A stretch of DNA of 53,460 nt from Palsa-461 sp036844945 (GTDB taxonomy: Bacteria > Actinomycetota > Acidimicrobiia > Acidimicrobiales > RAAP-2), in NCBI GenBank assembly GCA_036844945.1, contig DAIUEV010000018.1:1-53460 (forward strand), written 5' to 3'. The translations under genes and the position numbers were made by a program. The notes under the pieces were generated by a model, which saw only the letters and a program-made list of their open reading frames with translations, was not told where the DNA came from and ran no database searches. Below, piece after piece: positions 24,835 to 33,323 of the stretch (within the stretch, counting starts at the first letter, position 1; every line of letters starts with the position of its first letter).

Positions 24835-25491
24835 TCACAACATCTCGAAGACGAGGGTCGTGGAGCCTACGGTGATGTTGTCACCCGACGTGAGGTAGCT
24901 CTCCCTGATGGGCGCCCCGTTCAGCTTGGTGCCGTTCGTTGAGCCGAGGTCGCGGACCATGAAGGCCTCGTTGATCCGCAGCACCTCGGCGTGCCGACGG
25001 CTGACGTTCGGATCGCTGAGGACCACCGTGCACTCGGGCATGCGCCCGATCACCACCGGTTCGCCCTCGATGTGCACGCGCCCGCCGCCCGGCAGGACCA
25101 GCTCGGCCGGGACCAGGCCGTCGGGGCCCTCGATCACCTCGGCGTCCACGTTGAAGCGCCCGGCCCGCAGTCTCGGGCCCTCGAGGATCTGGACGTCGAT
25201 GGGGCCGACGAACGTGTACTGCTCGTTGCGGGCGTGCTCCCGGGCGGCCTCGGCCAGCTCCCGGACCAGGGCGTCGAGGAAGTTCGAGAACCGCTCCACG
25301 TCCGGCTTGGCCAGGGTCACCGAGAAGGCGTTGGGGGCGATGAGGCCGTGCACCCCCACGCGTCGGTGCAGGTCCATCTCCCGGGTCAACCGTCGACCGA
25401 TCTCGACCGGTTGCAGGTTGCTTCGGAAGGGCTTCGCCAACGTTCCTTCCACAAGGCGCTCGAGGCGATCCTCGAACTGCTGGAGTCCCAT
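24835..25491 (-). CDS. fhaA: FHA-domain protein FhaA
   Basis: This protein of about 218 residues has an N-terminal DUF3662 domain (GLQQFEDRLERLVEGTL, then LQPVEIGRRLTREMDLH) and a C-terminal FHA domain with VVIGRMPEC, NVSRRHAEV and DLGSTNGTKLNG. In Mycobacterium FhaA is a PknB substrate that binds the MurJ-linked pseudokinase complex and slows wall synthesis. It is the first gene of the block. Starts at 25545, 25503 and 25491 are possible; I chose 25491 because the protein then begins at the conserved MGLQ. Confidence 0.9.
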   Translation of the reverse strand: MGLQQFEDRLERLVEGTLAKPFRSNLQPVEIGRRLTREMDLHRRVGVHGLIAPNAFSVTLAKPDVERFSNFLDALVRELAEAAREHARNEQYTFVGPIDVQILEGPRLRAGRFNVDAEVIEGPDGLVPAELVLPGGGRVHIEGEPVVIGRMPECTVVLSDPNVSRRHAEVLRINEAFMVRDLGSTNGTKLNGAPIRESYLTSGDNITVGSTTLVFEML

Positions 25492-25602
25492 GGTCTCGGA
25501 CATCCTAACGGGCAGGCGTTCGAATCTGGTCCCGGTGGGCGGCAATCCCCCTGGTCGCGGGGTGGAGCCGCGCGAACCGCTCCGGTAGCCTGAACCGGCT
25601 CG

Positions 25603-25686
25603 GGGCGAGTGGCGGAATAGGCAGACGCGCAGGATTCAGGTTCCTGTGTCCGCAAGGACGTGGGGGTTCAAGTCCCCCCTCGCCCA
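25603..25686 (+). tRNA. tRNA-Leu (anticodon CAG)
   Basis: The seven-pair acceptor stem GGGCGAG / CTCGCCC encloses a D arm, an anticodon stem CAGGA / TCCTG with loop TTCAGGT (anticodon CAG, leucine CUG), a long class II variable arm GTCC-GCAA-GGAC, and a T stem GGGGG / CCCCC around TTCAAGT. The discriminator base is A at 25686. All arms pair fully, so it is functional. A tRNA-Leu beside fhaA is also known in Mycobacterium. Confidence 0.97.
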
Positions 25687-25813
25687 CCGCGTCGCGCGAC
25701 CGAGGTCGCGCGGACAGTGTCGGACCCTCCCCTCCGCCGGCATCACCCGCGTCCGGCTCCTGCGACCGACGGCGCCGCGGGGCCGGTCCGTCCCGACCCG
25801 ATGAGGTCGCGGG

Positions 25814-25855
25814 TCAGGCGAGCCCTTGTCAGGGGTTGCCTGACGGGTGTAAGGT
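25814..25855 (+). promoter_or_regulatory. Promoter and inverted repeat upstream of the zinc-finger gene
   Basis: TTGTCA (25826-25831) and TAAGGT (25850-25855) are separated by 18 bases and make a good promoter. A 13+4+13 hyphenated inverted repeat (25814-25843; 11 of 13 positions pair, ends TCAGGC/GCCTGA) straddles the -35 box and could be a repressor site. The space 25687-25813 shows nothing else. Confidence 0.5.
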
Positions 25856-25882
25856 AATTCCTGACACACCCGGGAGGTGCCC

Positions 25883-26245
25883 ATGCCCGCCACCAAGGTC
25901 CCCGTCGCCTGTTGCTCGTTCTGTCAGAGACCCAACACCGCGGTCCGGGCGCTGGTGAGCGGCCCGGGGGTGTACATCTGCTCGGAGTGTGTGTCGTGCT
26001 GCTGCGGGATCCTGGACGAGTGCCCCGACGAGACGCCGGCCCCGATCGCCCGGAACGAGGACCTGTCCGCCGACGAGGTGATGGCGATCCTGCCGAGCGT
26101 CGCGGCGGCGGGCCGCCAGGCCGAGGTCAACCTCACCGAGTGGGTGCGCCGGGCCCGGGCGCTCGGTGTCACCTGGGCGCGCATCGGCGAGACCCTCGGG
26201 ATGGCCCGCCAGTCGGCGTGGGAGCGATTCTCCGGTGAGGAGTGA
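25883..26245 (+). CDS. ClpX-type C4 zinc-finger protein
   Basis: This 120-residue protein has a ClpX-like zinc finger near its N-terminus (CCSFCQRP, then YICSECV: CX2C-X18-CX2C), a cysteine run CVSCCCGILDEC, and a C-terminal helix-turn-helix-like end (ALGVTWARIGETLGMARQSAWERF). There is no AAA domain, so it is not ClpX. The combination suggests a small DNA- or protein-binding regulator. A strong GGGAGGT site precedes the ATG at 25883; an in-frame GTG at 25877 lies inside that site. The inverted repeat at its promoter fits autoregulation. Confidence 0.8.
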   Translation: MPATKVPVACCSFCQRPNTAVRALVSGPGVYICSECVSCCCGILDECPDETPAPIARNEDLSADEVMAILPSVAAAGRQAEVNLTEWVRRARALGVTWARIGETLGMARQSAWERFSGEE

Positions 26246-26254
26246 GGCCCGGCC

Positions 26255-27067
26255 GTGACCGTGCAGGGTGACGGGACCCGCTACACCCACGGCCACCATG
26301 CGAGCGTGCTGCGCTCGCATCGGTGGCGGACGGCCGAGAACTCGGCGTCCTATCTGCTCCCCCACCTCGTGCCGGGATCGTCGCTGCTCGACGTCGGCTG
26401 CGGGCCGGGCACCATCACGGTGGACCTGGCCCGGCGGGTCGCGCCCGGCCGGGTCATCGGCCTCGACCGGTCCGACGAGGCGATCGACACCGCGTCGGGC
26501 CTCGACACCGAGGGCGTCGACGTGACCTTCACCACCGGCGACCTCTTCGCGCTGCCCTTCGACGACGGGACCTTCGACGTCGTCCACGCCCACCAGGTGC
26601 TCCAGCACCTCGACCGGCCGGTGGCGGCATTGGCCGAGATGGCCCGGGTGTGCCGACCGGGCGGCATCGTCGCTGCCCGCGACGGCGACTACGAGACGAT
26701 GACCTGGTACCCGGCGTCACCCGAGCTCGCCCGTTGGCTCGACCTCTACCGGCGGACGGCCCGCGCCAACGGCGGCGAGCCGGACGCCGGCCGCCACCTG
26801 TCCGGCTGGGCCAGGGCCGCCGGCTTCTCCGAAGTCTTGGCGTCCGCGTCGGCGTGGTGCTTCGCCACGCCGGAGGACCGCCGGTGGTGGTCCGAGACCT
26901 GGGCCGAACGCATCAGCGGCACCGTGCTCGCACAGCGGATCATCGAGCTCGGCCTCGCCACCGGCGAGGAGCTCGATGCGATCGCGGCGGGCTGGCTGCG
27001 ATGGGCCGAGGAGCCCGACGGCTGGTTCGCGGTCCTCCACGGCGAGGTCCTCTGCACGGTGCGCTGA
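26255..27067 (+). CDS. SAM-dependent methyltransferase
   Basis: This 270-residue class I methyltransferase has motif I LLDVGCGPGTITVDLA (SAM glycine loop), the acidic residue at the end of strand 2 in VIGLDRSDEAI, the TTGDLFALPF motif and DVVHAHQVLQHL, followed by MARVCRPGG. It resembles UbiE/ubiquinone-type methyltransferases in the N-terminal half. The C-terminal part carries a tryptophan-rich region. The GTG start lies 9 bases after the zinc-finger gene, so the two are probably co-transcribed. The substrate is unknown. Confidence 0.9.
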   Translation: MTVQGDGTRYTHGHHASVLRSHRWRTAENSASYLLPHLVPGSSLLDVGCGPGTITVDLARRVAPGRVIGLDRSDEAIDTASGLDTEGVDVTFTTGDLFALPFDDGTFDVVHAHQVLQHLDRPVAALAEMARVCRPGGIVAARDGDYETMTWYPASPELARWLDLYRRTARANGGEPDAGRHLSGWARAAGFSEVLASASAWCFATPEDRRWWSETWAERISGTVLAQRIIELGLATGEELDAIAAGWLRWAEEPDGWFAVLHGEVLCTVR

Positions 27068-27187
27068 AGGCCCGCCCGTGCGGACCGTCGCCGAGTGGCC
27101 CGAGGGGCCGGGTGCACGGACGAAATGGCTGGTCACCAACTACGCTGTCCGCAATCCGCCAGTCACGGCGGGCTCCGAGCGAGGTGA

Positions 27188-28297
27188 GTGGTGATCCTGC
27201 ACCGTGACGGTCCCGTCCGTCGCACGGGCGGCGATCCCAAGCCCGCGTCCGTCCCCGACCTCGCCCGGGTGCTCCGCCAGGCCCGCGCCGCGCGGGGGCT
27301 CGAGCTGTTCCAGGTGAGCCGGCAGACCGGGATCCCGCTCGAGCTGCTTCAGGACCTCGAGTCGGGCACGGTCGACCGACTTCCGGACCGGGTGGCCATC
27401 CTCCAGGCGGTGGGTCGTTATGCCGCGTTCCTCGGCCTGCCGGGCGACCAGTTCGTCATGACGCTCGTGGAGCACTGGCCGAACGCCCCGGCCGCGGCGG
27501 CCGCCGTGTCGGCCGCGCACGACACGTCGCAGACGCTCATCTCGGGGGACACGACGGTCGGGACGATCGCACCGCCCGCTCCGCCCGTCCCGACCCGCCC
27601 CGGCTCGCTGCCGTCGCGTGCCGTCCCCCTGTCCATCCCGAGCTCGGGGGCGCCCCCCACCTCGGTCGGCCTTCCGATCTTCGAAGAGCCCCACAACTCG
27701 ACCGCCCAAGTGCCGCTCGTCATGGCCGACACCGGCAAGACGCCGGCCGTCCGCCGCGGCCGCTCCGACGGCCTCCTCATGGCGTTCGTGCGGGCGCTGA
27801 TCGTCGTGTGCCTCATCCTCGTCGTGGTCGGCACCGCCTGGCTGGTGATCAACCGCGTCCACCCGCAGTGGCTCGCCGACCTGCGGCTCCCCTACACCGC
27901 GCAGAGCGTCGGGCCGGCCGCCCCGACCGGGACCGGTCACTCGAAGACCGACACGAGTCACTCGACCGGGCCGGCCACACCGACCAAGCCCGCCTTGAAG
28001 CTGGTGTCGGCCAACGGTTCGTCGGCCACGTTCTCGGTCACCACCGCGCTGTTCTCCGTCCGCGTCACTGCGAGCGGCGGCGACACGTGGGTGCAGGCGA
28101 CCGATCCGCTGTCGACCACCCCGGCCTACGAGGGCATCGTGCACGCCGGCCAGACCCAGGTGGTCTCCGCCAACCACCAACTGGTCGTGCAGGTCGGCTC
28201 GACCGCCGCCCGCATCGCGGTGGAGGTTCGCCACCACGTCATCGGCACCTACGTGCCGCCGGGTGCGCCCTTCAAGATGACCTTCACCAGCCAGTAG
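27188..28297 (+). CDS. RodZ-like membrane protein with helix-turn-helix and DUF4115 domains
   Basis: This 369-residue protein has a RodZ-type helix-turn-helix (VLRQARAARGLELFQVSRQTG, about 25-95), a long proline/serine/threonine linker, one membrane helix (AFVRALIVVCLILVVVGTAWLVI, about 198-220), and an extracytoplasmic beta domain similar to DUF4115 (about 280-369). In rods RodZ links MreB to the elongation machinery; actinobacterial relatives without MreB have unclear roles. Adjacent GTG codons at 27188 and 27191 are both possible starts. It converges with gyrA. Confidence 0.85.
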   Translation: MVILHRDGPVRRTGGDPKPASVPDLARVLRQARAARGLELFQVSRQTGIPLELLQDLESGTVDRLPDRVAILQAVGRYAAFLGLPGDQFVMTLVEHWPNAPAAAAAVSAAHDTSQTLISGDTTVGTIAPPAPPVPTRPGSLPSRAVPLSIPSSGAPPTSVGLPIFEEPHNSTAQVPLVMADTGKTPAVRRGRSDGLLMAFVRALIVVCLILVVVGTAWLVINRVHPQWLADLRLPYTAQSVGPAAPTGTGHSKTDTSHSTGPATPTKPALKLVSANGSSATFSVTTALFSVRVTASGGDTWVQATDPLSTTPAYEGIVHAGQTQVVSANHQLVVQVGSTAARIAVEVRHHVIGTYVPPGAPFKMTFTSQ

Positions 28298-28312
28298 CGG
28301 CCGGCCGGTCCC

Positions 28313-30832
28313 TCAGTCCTGCTCTGGCGCCACCGGGGCCACCGCCGCGACGGTCTGGCCCTCGTCGAGGTTCATCACCCGCACCCCGGTCGCGTCTCGG
28401 CCCTGGGACGCGATCTCCCGGACCGACGTCCGGATCGTCACCCCGCCGGTCGAGACGAGGAGGATGTCGCCCTCGTAGGGGACCATGAACGCCGCCACCA
28501 CCCGGCCGCGCCGGGCGGTCAGGCGGATCCCCCGCACCCCCTGTCCGCCCCGAGTCTGGGCGTGGAAGCGGTCGAGCTTGGTCCGCTTCCCGTACCCGGC
28601 GTCGGTGACCATGAGGATGTCGACGTCGTCTCGGGCCACGTCGCAGGAGACCACCTCGTCCCCCTCGCGCAGCCGGATCCCCCGCACCCCCGCCGCGTCG
28701 CGGCCCATCGGCCGCACGTCGGCCTCGGTGAAGCGGATGGTCATGCCCTGGCGGGTCACGACAAAGATGTCGTCGCGCCCGGCCGTCTCGATCACCCGGA
28801 CGAGGCTGTCGCCCTCGCGGAGGCTGATCGCGATGAAGCCCTCGCGGCGTGACTTGTCGTACTCGCTGAAGGCGGTCTTCTTCACCTGGCCCTGGACGGT
28901 GGCGAACATCAGGTAGTGGTCGGCCGGGAAGTCGCGGGTCTGCACGATCGCCCGCACGGTCTCGCCGGTCTCGAGCGGCAGCAGGTTGACGAGCGCGGTG
29001 CCCCGGGCGGTGCGCTCCTTGGTCGGGATCTCGTGCCCGCGCAGCCGATAGACCCGGCCCCGGTCGGAGAACAACAGCAGGTGGGCGTGCGAGGACGTGT
29101 GGACCACGTGGGTGATGAGGTCCTCCTCCTTGAGGCGCGCCCCCTGGACCCCCCGGCCGCCCCGGCCCTGGGTCCGGAACGCGGTGGCCGGCACCGCCTT
29201 CACGTAGCCGGCCGCCGTCATCGTGACCACGATCTCCTGGTCGTTGATCAGGTCCTCGAGAGCCATCTCGCCCGGGTCGTGGGTGATGACGCTGCGGCGC
29301 TCGTCGGCGAACCGCTCGCGCACCTCCCCGAGCTCGGTCTTGATCACCCCGCGCAGCTTGCCGTCGTCGGCCAGGATCGATTCGAGCTCGGCGATGGTGG
29401 CCCGCAGCTTGCCCATCTCCTCCTCGAGCTCGCTGCGACCGAGCCGGGTGAGGCGTCCGAGCTGCATGTCCAAGATGTGGTTGGCCTGCTCCTCGCTGAA
29501 GCTGAACGGGGCGCCCATCAGCGCGGCGCGGGCCGCTCCCCGGTCCTCGGAGGCCCGGATGGCGGCGATGACCGCGTCGAGCATGTCGATCGCCTTGAGC
29601 AGGCCCTCGACGATGTGGGCGCGGTCGCGCGCCCGGCGGAGCTGGTACTCGGAGCGCCGGGTGATCACCTCGACCTGGTGGGCCACGTAGTGGCCGAGCA
29701 TCTGGGCGAGGTTGAGGGTGCGGGGCACCCCGTCGACGAGCGCCAGCGCGTTCACCCCGAAGGTGGTCTGCAGCGGGGTGTGCTTGTAGAGCTTGTTCAG
29801 GACCACGTTCGCGTTGGCGTCGCGCTTCAGGCGGATGACCAGCCGGGGCTTCCGGGCCGCCGAGTCGTTCTGGACCTCGGCGATGCCGTCGAGATCCCCG
29901 GCGCGCACGAGGTCGTGGATCTTCTGTTCCACCACCTCCACCGAGGTCTGGTACGGGAGCTCGGTCACGACGATGCTCGTGACCCCGCGGTTCTCCTCGA
30001 TGTCGGCCACCGCCCGCATCCGGATCGACCCGCGGCCGGTCCGGCAGGCGTCGAGGATCCCCTGGCGCCCGAGGATGAGCGCGCCGGTCGGGAAGTCGGG
30101 GCCCTTCACGAAGGCCATGAGGTCGTCGGGGGTGGCGTCGGGGTGGTCGATCAGGTGCACGGTGGCGTCGATGACCTCGCCCAGGTTGTGGGGCGGGATG
30201 TTGGTGGCCATCCCGACCGCGATCCCCTGGGACCCGTTGACGAGCAGGTTCGGGAACCGAGACGGGAGCACGACCGGCTCCTCGGTCGAGTTCGAGTAGT
30301 TCGGGACGAAGTCGACGGTCTCCTCGTCGATCCCGGCCATGAGCTCCAGGGCGAGCGACTCGAGCCGGCACTCGGTGTAGCGCATGGCGGCGGGGCCCTC
30401 GTCGGGGCCGGTGCCCCCGAAGTTCCCGTGGCCGTCGATGAGCGGCAGCCGCATGCTGAAGTCCTGCACCATCCGGACCAGCGCGTCGTAGATCGCGAGG
30501 TCGCCGTGCGGGTGGTAGGTGCCCATCACGCGCCCGACGACCTCGGCGCACTTCACATGCGGGCGGTCCGGCCGGAGACCCTGATCGAACATCGAGTAGA
30601 GGATCCGCCGCTGGCTCGGCTTGAGCCCGTCGCGGACGTCCGGAAGCGCCCGGGAGACGATGACGGACATGGAGTACTCGATGAACGAGCGCTCCATCTC
30701 CTCTTGGATCTCGATCGGCTCGATGTAGCCGAGGACCGCGGTCTCGCCGTCGCCGTGGCCGTTCGCGCTCGGCCCGTTGGCTGAGCGTTTCGTCGCTCTG
30801 GTGGCTCTGGAAGTGGACTTGCGGGGCGGCAT
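28313..30832 (-). CDS. gyrA: DNA gyrase subunit A
   Basis: This 839-residue subunit breaks and rejoins DNA. The catalytic tyrosine is in AAMRYTECRLE, and the GyrA-box QGRGGRGVQG lies at the start of the C-terminal wrapping domain. The quinolone region reads HPHGDLAIYDALVRM, so the position equal to E. coli Ser83 is leucine, a known quinolone-resistance substitution, while the Asp87 equivalent is kept. It is 13 bases downstream of gyrB and clearly in the same operon. The C-terminus is short and acidic. Confidence 0.97.
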   Translation of the reverse strand: MPPRKSTSRATRATKRSANGPSANGHGDGETAVLGYIEPIEIQEEMERSFIEYSMSVIVSRALPDVRDGLKPSQRRILYSMFDQGLRPDRPHVKCAEVVGRVMGTYHPHGDLAIYDALVRMVQDFSMRLPLIDGHGNFGGTGPDEGPAAMRYTECRLESLALELMAGIDEETVDFVPNYSNSTEEPVVLPSRFPNLLVNGSQGIAVGMATNIPPHNLGEVIDATVHLIDHPDATPDDLMAFVKGPDFPTGALILGRQGILDACRTGRGSIRMRAVADIEENRGVTSIVVTELPYQTSVEVVEQKIHDLVRAGDLDGIAEVQNDSAARKPRLVIRLKRDANANVVLNKLYKHTPLQTTFGVNALALVDGVPRTLNLAQMLGHYVAHQVEVITRRSEYQLRRARDRAHIVEGLLKAIDMLDAVIAAIRASEDRGAARAALMGAPFSFSEEQANHILDMQLGRLTRLGRSELEEEMGKLRATIAELESILADDGKLRGVIKTELGEVRERFADERRSVITHDPGEMALEDLINDQEIVVTMTAAGYVKAVPATAFRTQGRGGRGVQGARLKEEDLITHVVHTSSHAHLLLFSDRGRVYRLRGHEIPTKERTARGTALVNLLPLETGETVRAIVQTRDFPADHYLMFATVQGQVKKTAFSEYDKSRREGFIAISLREGDSLVRVIETAGRDDIFVVTRQGMTIRFTEADVRPMGRDAAGVRGIRLREGDEVVSCDVARDDVDILMVTDAGYGKRTKLDRFHAQTRGGQGVRGIRLTARRGRVVAAFMVPYEGDILLVSTGGVTIRTSVREIASQGRDATGVRVMNLDEGQTVAAVAPVAPEQD

Positions 30833-30845
30833 GGTGAAGAAGACC

Positions 30846-32771
30846 TCAGATGTCGAGGAAGCGGGCGTCCTTCGCGTTCGTCTGGATGAAGTGGCGTCTC
30901 TGCTCGACGTCGTCGCCCATCAAGATGGCGCACACCTCGTCGGCCAGCGCGGCCTGCTCGACGTTGATCTGGAGGAGGGAGCGCTTCGTCGGGTCGATGG
31001 TGGTCTCCTTGAGCTCGTCGAAGTCCATCTCCCCGAGCCCCTTCAACCGTTGGAAGTCGGCCTTGTGGTTGGGGTTCTCCGCCAGGAAGTTGTCCTTGGC
31101 GGTGTCGTCGCGTAGGTAGATCTTGTCCTTGCCGACGAGTGTCGAGTACAGGGGAGGCTGCGCCACGTACACGAAACCGCCCTCCACCAGCGCGCGCATC
31201 TGGCGGAAGAAGAAGGTGAGCAACAGGGTGCGGATGTGGGAGCCGTCGACGTCGGCGTCGGCCAGGATGATCACCTTGTGATAGCGGATCTTGTTGACGT
31301 CGAAGTCCTCGGCGATGCCGGCTCCGATCGCCGCGATCAGCGCTTGGATCTGCTCGTTCTTCAGCATCTTGTCGATGCGGGCCCGTTCGACGTTGAGGAT
31401 CTTCCCCCGGATGGGCAGGACCGCCTGGGTCCGCGGGTCGCGGGCGTCCTTGGCCGAGCCCCCGGCGGAGTTGCCCTCCACGATGAGCAGCTCGCACTCC
31501 CGTGGGTCCCGTGAGGAGCAATCGGCCAGCTTGCCCGGAAGCCCGGCGCCGTCGAGCGCCGACTTACGCCGGGTGAGGTCCCGGGCCTGCCGCGCCGCCA
31601 CCCGCGCCCGGGCAGCGAGCAGGGCCTTCTGCACCGCCTGGTTGGCCTCGCGCGGGTTCTCCTCGAACCACTCGGCCAGCTTCTCGTTGGTCGCCCGCTC
31701 GACGAGCGAGCGCATCGGGACGTTGCCCAACTTCGCCTTGGTCTGGCCCTCGAACTGGGGGTCGGTGAGCCGCACCGAGACGATGGCGGTGAGCCCCTCC
31801 CGGATGTCCTCGCCCTGCAGGTTCTCGTCCTTCTCCTTCAGGGTGTTCTTGCCCCGGGCGTAGCGGTTCACCACGTTGGTGAGGGCTTTCTTGAAACCCT
31901 CCTCGTGCATCCCGCCCTCGGTGGTCGAGATCCCGTTGGCGAAGGAGAACAGGCTCTCGTGGAACCCCGTGTTCCACTGCAGCGCGATCTCGACCTCCAT
32001 GGAGTTCTCGGACTGCTCGAACGAGGCGACTTTGCGGAACAGCGACTCGCGCGCCGAGTTCAGGTGCTTCACGAAGTCGATGATGCCGCCGTTGTACTTG
32101 AACGTCGTCCGCTGGCCCTCCGCGTCCCGCTCGTCGATGAAGCGGATCTCGAGGCCCTTGTTCAGGAACGCCATGATCTGCAGCCGCTCGATCACCGTGG
32201 TGGCCCGGAACTCGACCTCCTCGAACACCGAGGCGTCCGGCCAGAAGGTGACGGTGGTGCCGGTCCGGTTCCGCGGCGCCGGTCCGGTGGCCTTCAGCTT
32301 GCCGACCGGCTCCCCCCCGTTCTTGAACTCGAGCACGTGGTGCTTCCCGTCGCGGTCGACCTCGAGGAGCAGTCGTGACGACAGCGCGTTGACGACCGAG
32401 ACGCCGACACCGTGCAGTCCGCCCGACACTTTGTACCCGTCACCGCCGAACTTGGCGCCCGCGTGCAGCGTGGTGAGCACGATCTCGGCCGCGCTCCGCT
32501 TCGGGTCGCTCGCGTGCGGGTCGACGGGTATCCCCCGGCCGTCGTCGACGACCCGGCAACCCCCGTCGGCGAGCAGCGTGACGTCGATCCGGGTGCAGTA
32601 GCCGGCCATCGCCTCGTCGACGGCATTGTCGACGACCTCCCAGATCAGGTGGTGCAGTCCGCTCGGGCCGGTCGACCCGATGTACATCCCCGGCCGCAGC
32701 CGGACGGGCTCCAGACCCTCGAGAACGGTGATTGCACTTGCGTCATACGAACCACCACCACGCTTAGGCAA
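30846..32771 (-). CDS. gyrB: DNA gyrase subunit B
   Basis: This ATPase subunit of about 641 residues has GHKL motifs (EVVDNAVDEA, VDDGRGIPV, GLHGVGVSVVNALS), the TOPRIM domain (LIVEGNSAGGSA and ADADVDGSHI) and the C-terminal YLRDD/GLGEMDFDEL region of gyrase. The frame is open to 32870, but a TTG at 32771 five bases after GGAGAG gives the usual N-terminus before SYDASAITVLEGLEP; a GTG at 32786 is the alternative. Bases 32772-32996 hold no gene; a TAGGAT box near 32865-32870 may be its -10. Confidence 0.95.
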   Translation of the reverse strand: MPKRGGGSYDASAITVLEGLEPVRLRPGMYIGSTGPSGLHHLIWEVVDNAVDEAMAGYCTRIDVTLLADGGCRVVDDGRGIPVDPHASDPKRSAAEIVLTTLHAGAKFGGDGYKVSGGLHGVGVSVVNALSSRLLLEVDRDGKHHVLEFKNGGEPVGKLKATGPAPRNRTGTTVTFWPDASVFEEVEFRATTVIERLQIMAFLNKGLEIRFIDERDAEGQRTTFKYNGGIIDFVKHLNSARESLFRKVASFEQSENSMEVEIALQWNTGFHESLFSFANGISTTEGGMHEEGFKKALTNVVNRYARGKNTLKEKDENLQGEDIREGLTAIVSVRLTDPQFEGQTKAKLGNVPMRSLVERATNEKLAEWFEENPREANQAVQKALLAARARVAARQARDLTRRKSALDGAGLPGKLADCSSRDPRECELLIVEGNSAGGSAKDARDPRTQAVLPIRGKILNVERARIDKMLKNEQIQALIAAIGAGIAEDFDVNKIRYHKVIILADADVDGSHIRTLLLTFFFRQMRALVEGGFVYVAQPPLYSTLVGKDKIYLRDDTAKDNFLAENPNHKADFQRLKGLGEMDFDELKETTIDPTKRSLLQINVEQAALADEVCAILMGDDVEQRRHFIQTNAKDARFLDI

Positions 32772-32996
32772 TACCGCTCTCCACACTCCGACCTCGGGGC
32801 GCGACGACCCCGGAAGGACCGGCTCGGCGCGCGCTCCGGACGGCGAAATTTGCCGTCCGCTGACCTTCAAATCCTACCCGACGCGCGCCGTTCGCCGGTG
32901 CTTCCGCGGGCCCTCCGAGGTATGGTTTGAGTGCCACAGACTCCGAGGTCAGAACTGTTTTCCGGCGGAGCCGCGTGGGGGCTCTCGGGGGTCCGA

Positions 32997-33323
32997 TCAA
33001 GGTCGTCGGACGACCACCTCGAGGCGCTCGGGCGCGCGTCCCGCGGCTTGGGCGACCTGTGCCAGAAGGGTGTCTCCGAGGGCCCGCACCTGGGTCGCCC
33101 AGGCCGGGTGGTCGGCGGCCACCACGAGGGCCTCGGGGGTCGCGCGGATCGGGCGGACATGGGCCGCCAGCGCGGGGCCGACGATGTCCTCCCATCGGCC
33201 GAAGATCGCCGCGAACTCGCCCGCGCTCTGGGGCGCGATGTGCCGGACGACGACGTCGAGACTCTCGCGCAACCGCCGCGGGCCCTCGTCGGGGTGACCG
33301 CGGCCGCCCCCGCCGGTAGTCAC
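32997..33323 (-). CDS. dciA: DciA-type helicase loader (DUF721)
   Basis: This 108-residue protein has the DUF721 fold, with WEDIVGPALAAHVRPIRATPEALVVAADHPAWA as its core (strand-helix KH-like part) and a C-terminal RLEVVVRRP. DciA is the ancestral loader of the replicative helicase DnaB in bacteria without DnaC/DnaI. The GTG start overlaps the recF stop by four bases, as in many actinobacteria (the Rv0005-adjacent arrangement). Its place between recF and gyrB supports the role. Confidence 0.88.
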   Translation of the reverse strand: MTTGGGGRGHPDEGPRRLRESLDVVVRHIAPQSAGEFAAIFGRWEDIVGPALAAHVRPIRATPEALVVAADHPAWATQVRALGDTLLAQVAQAAGRAPERLEVVVRRP

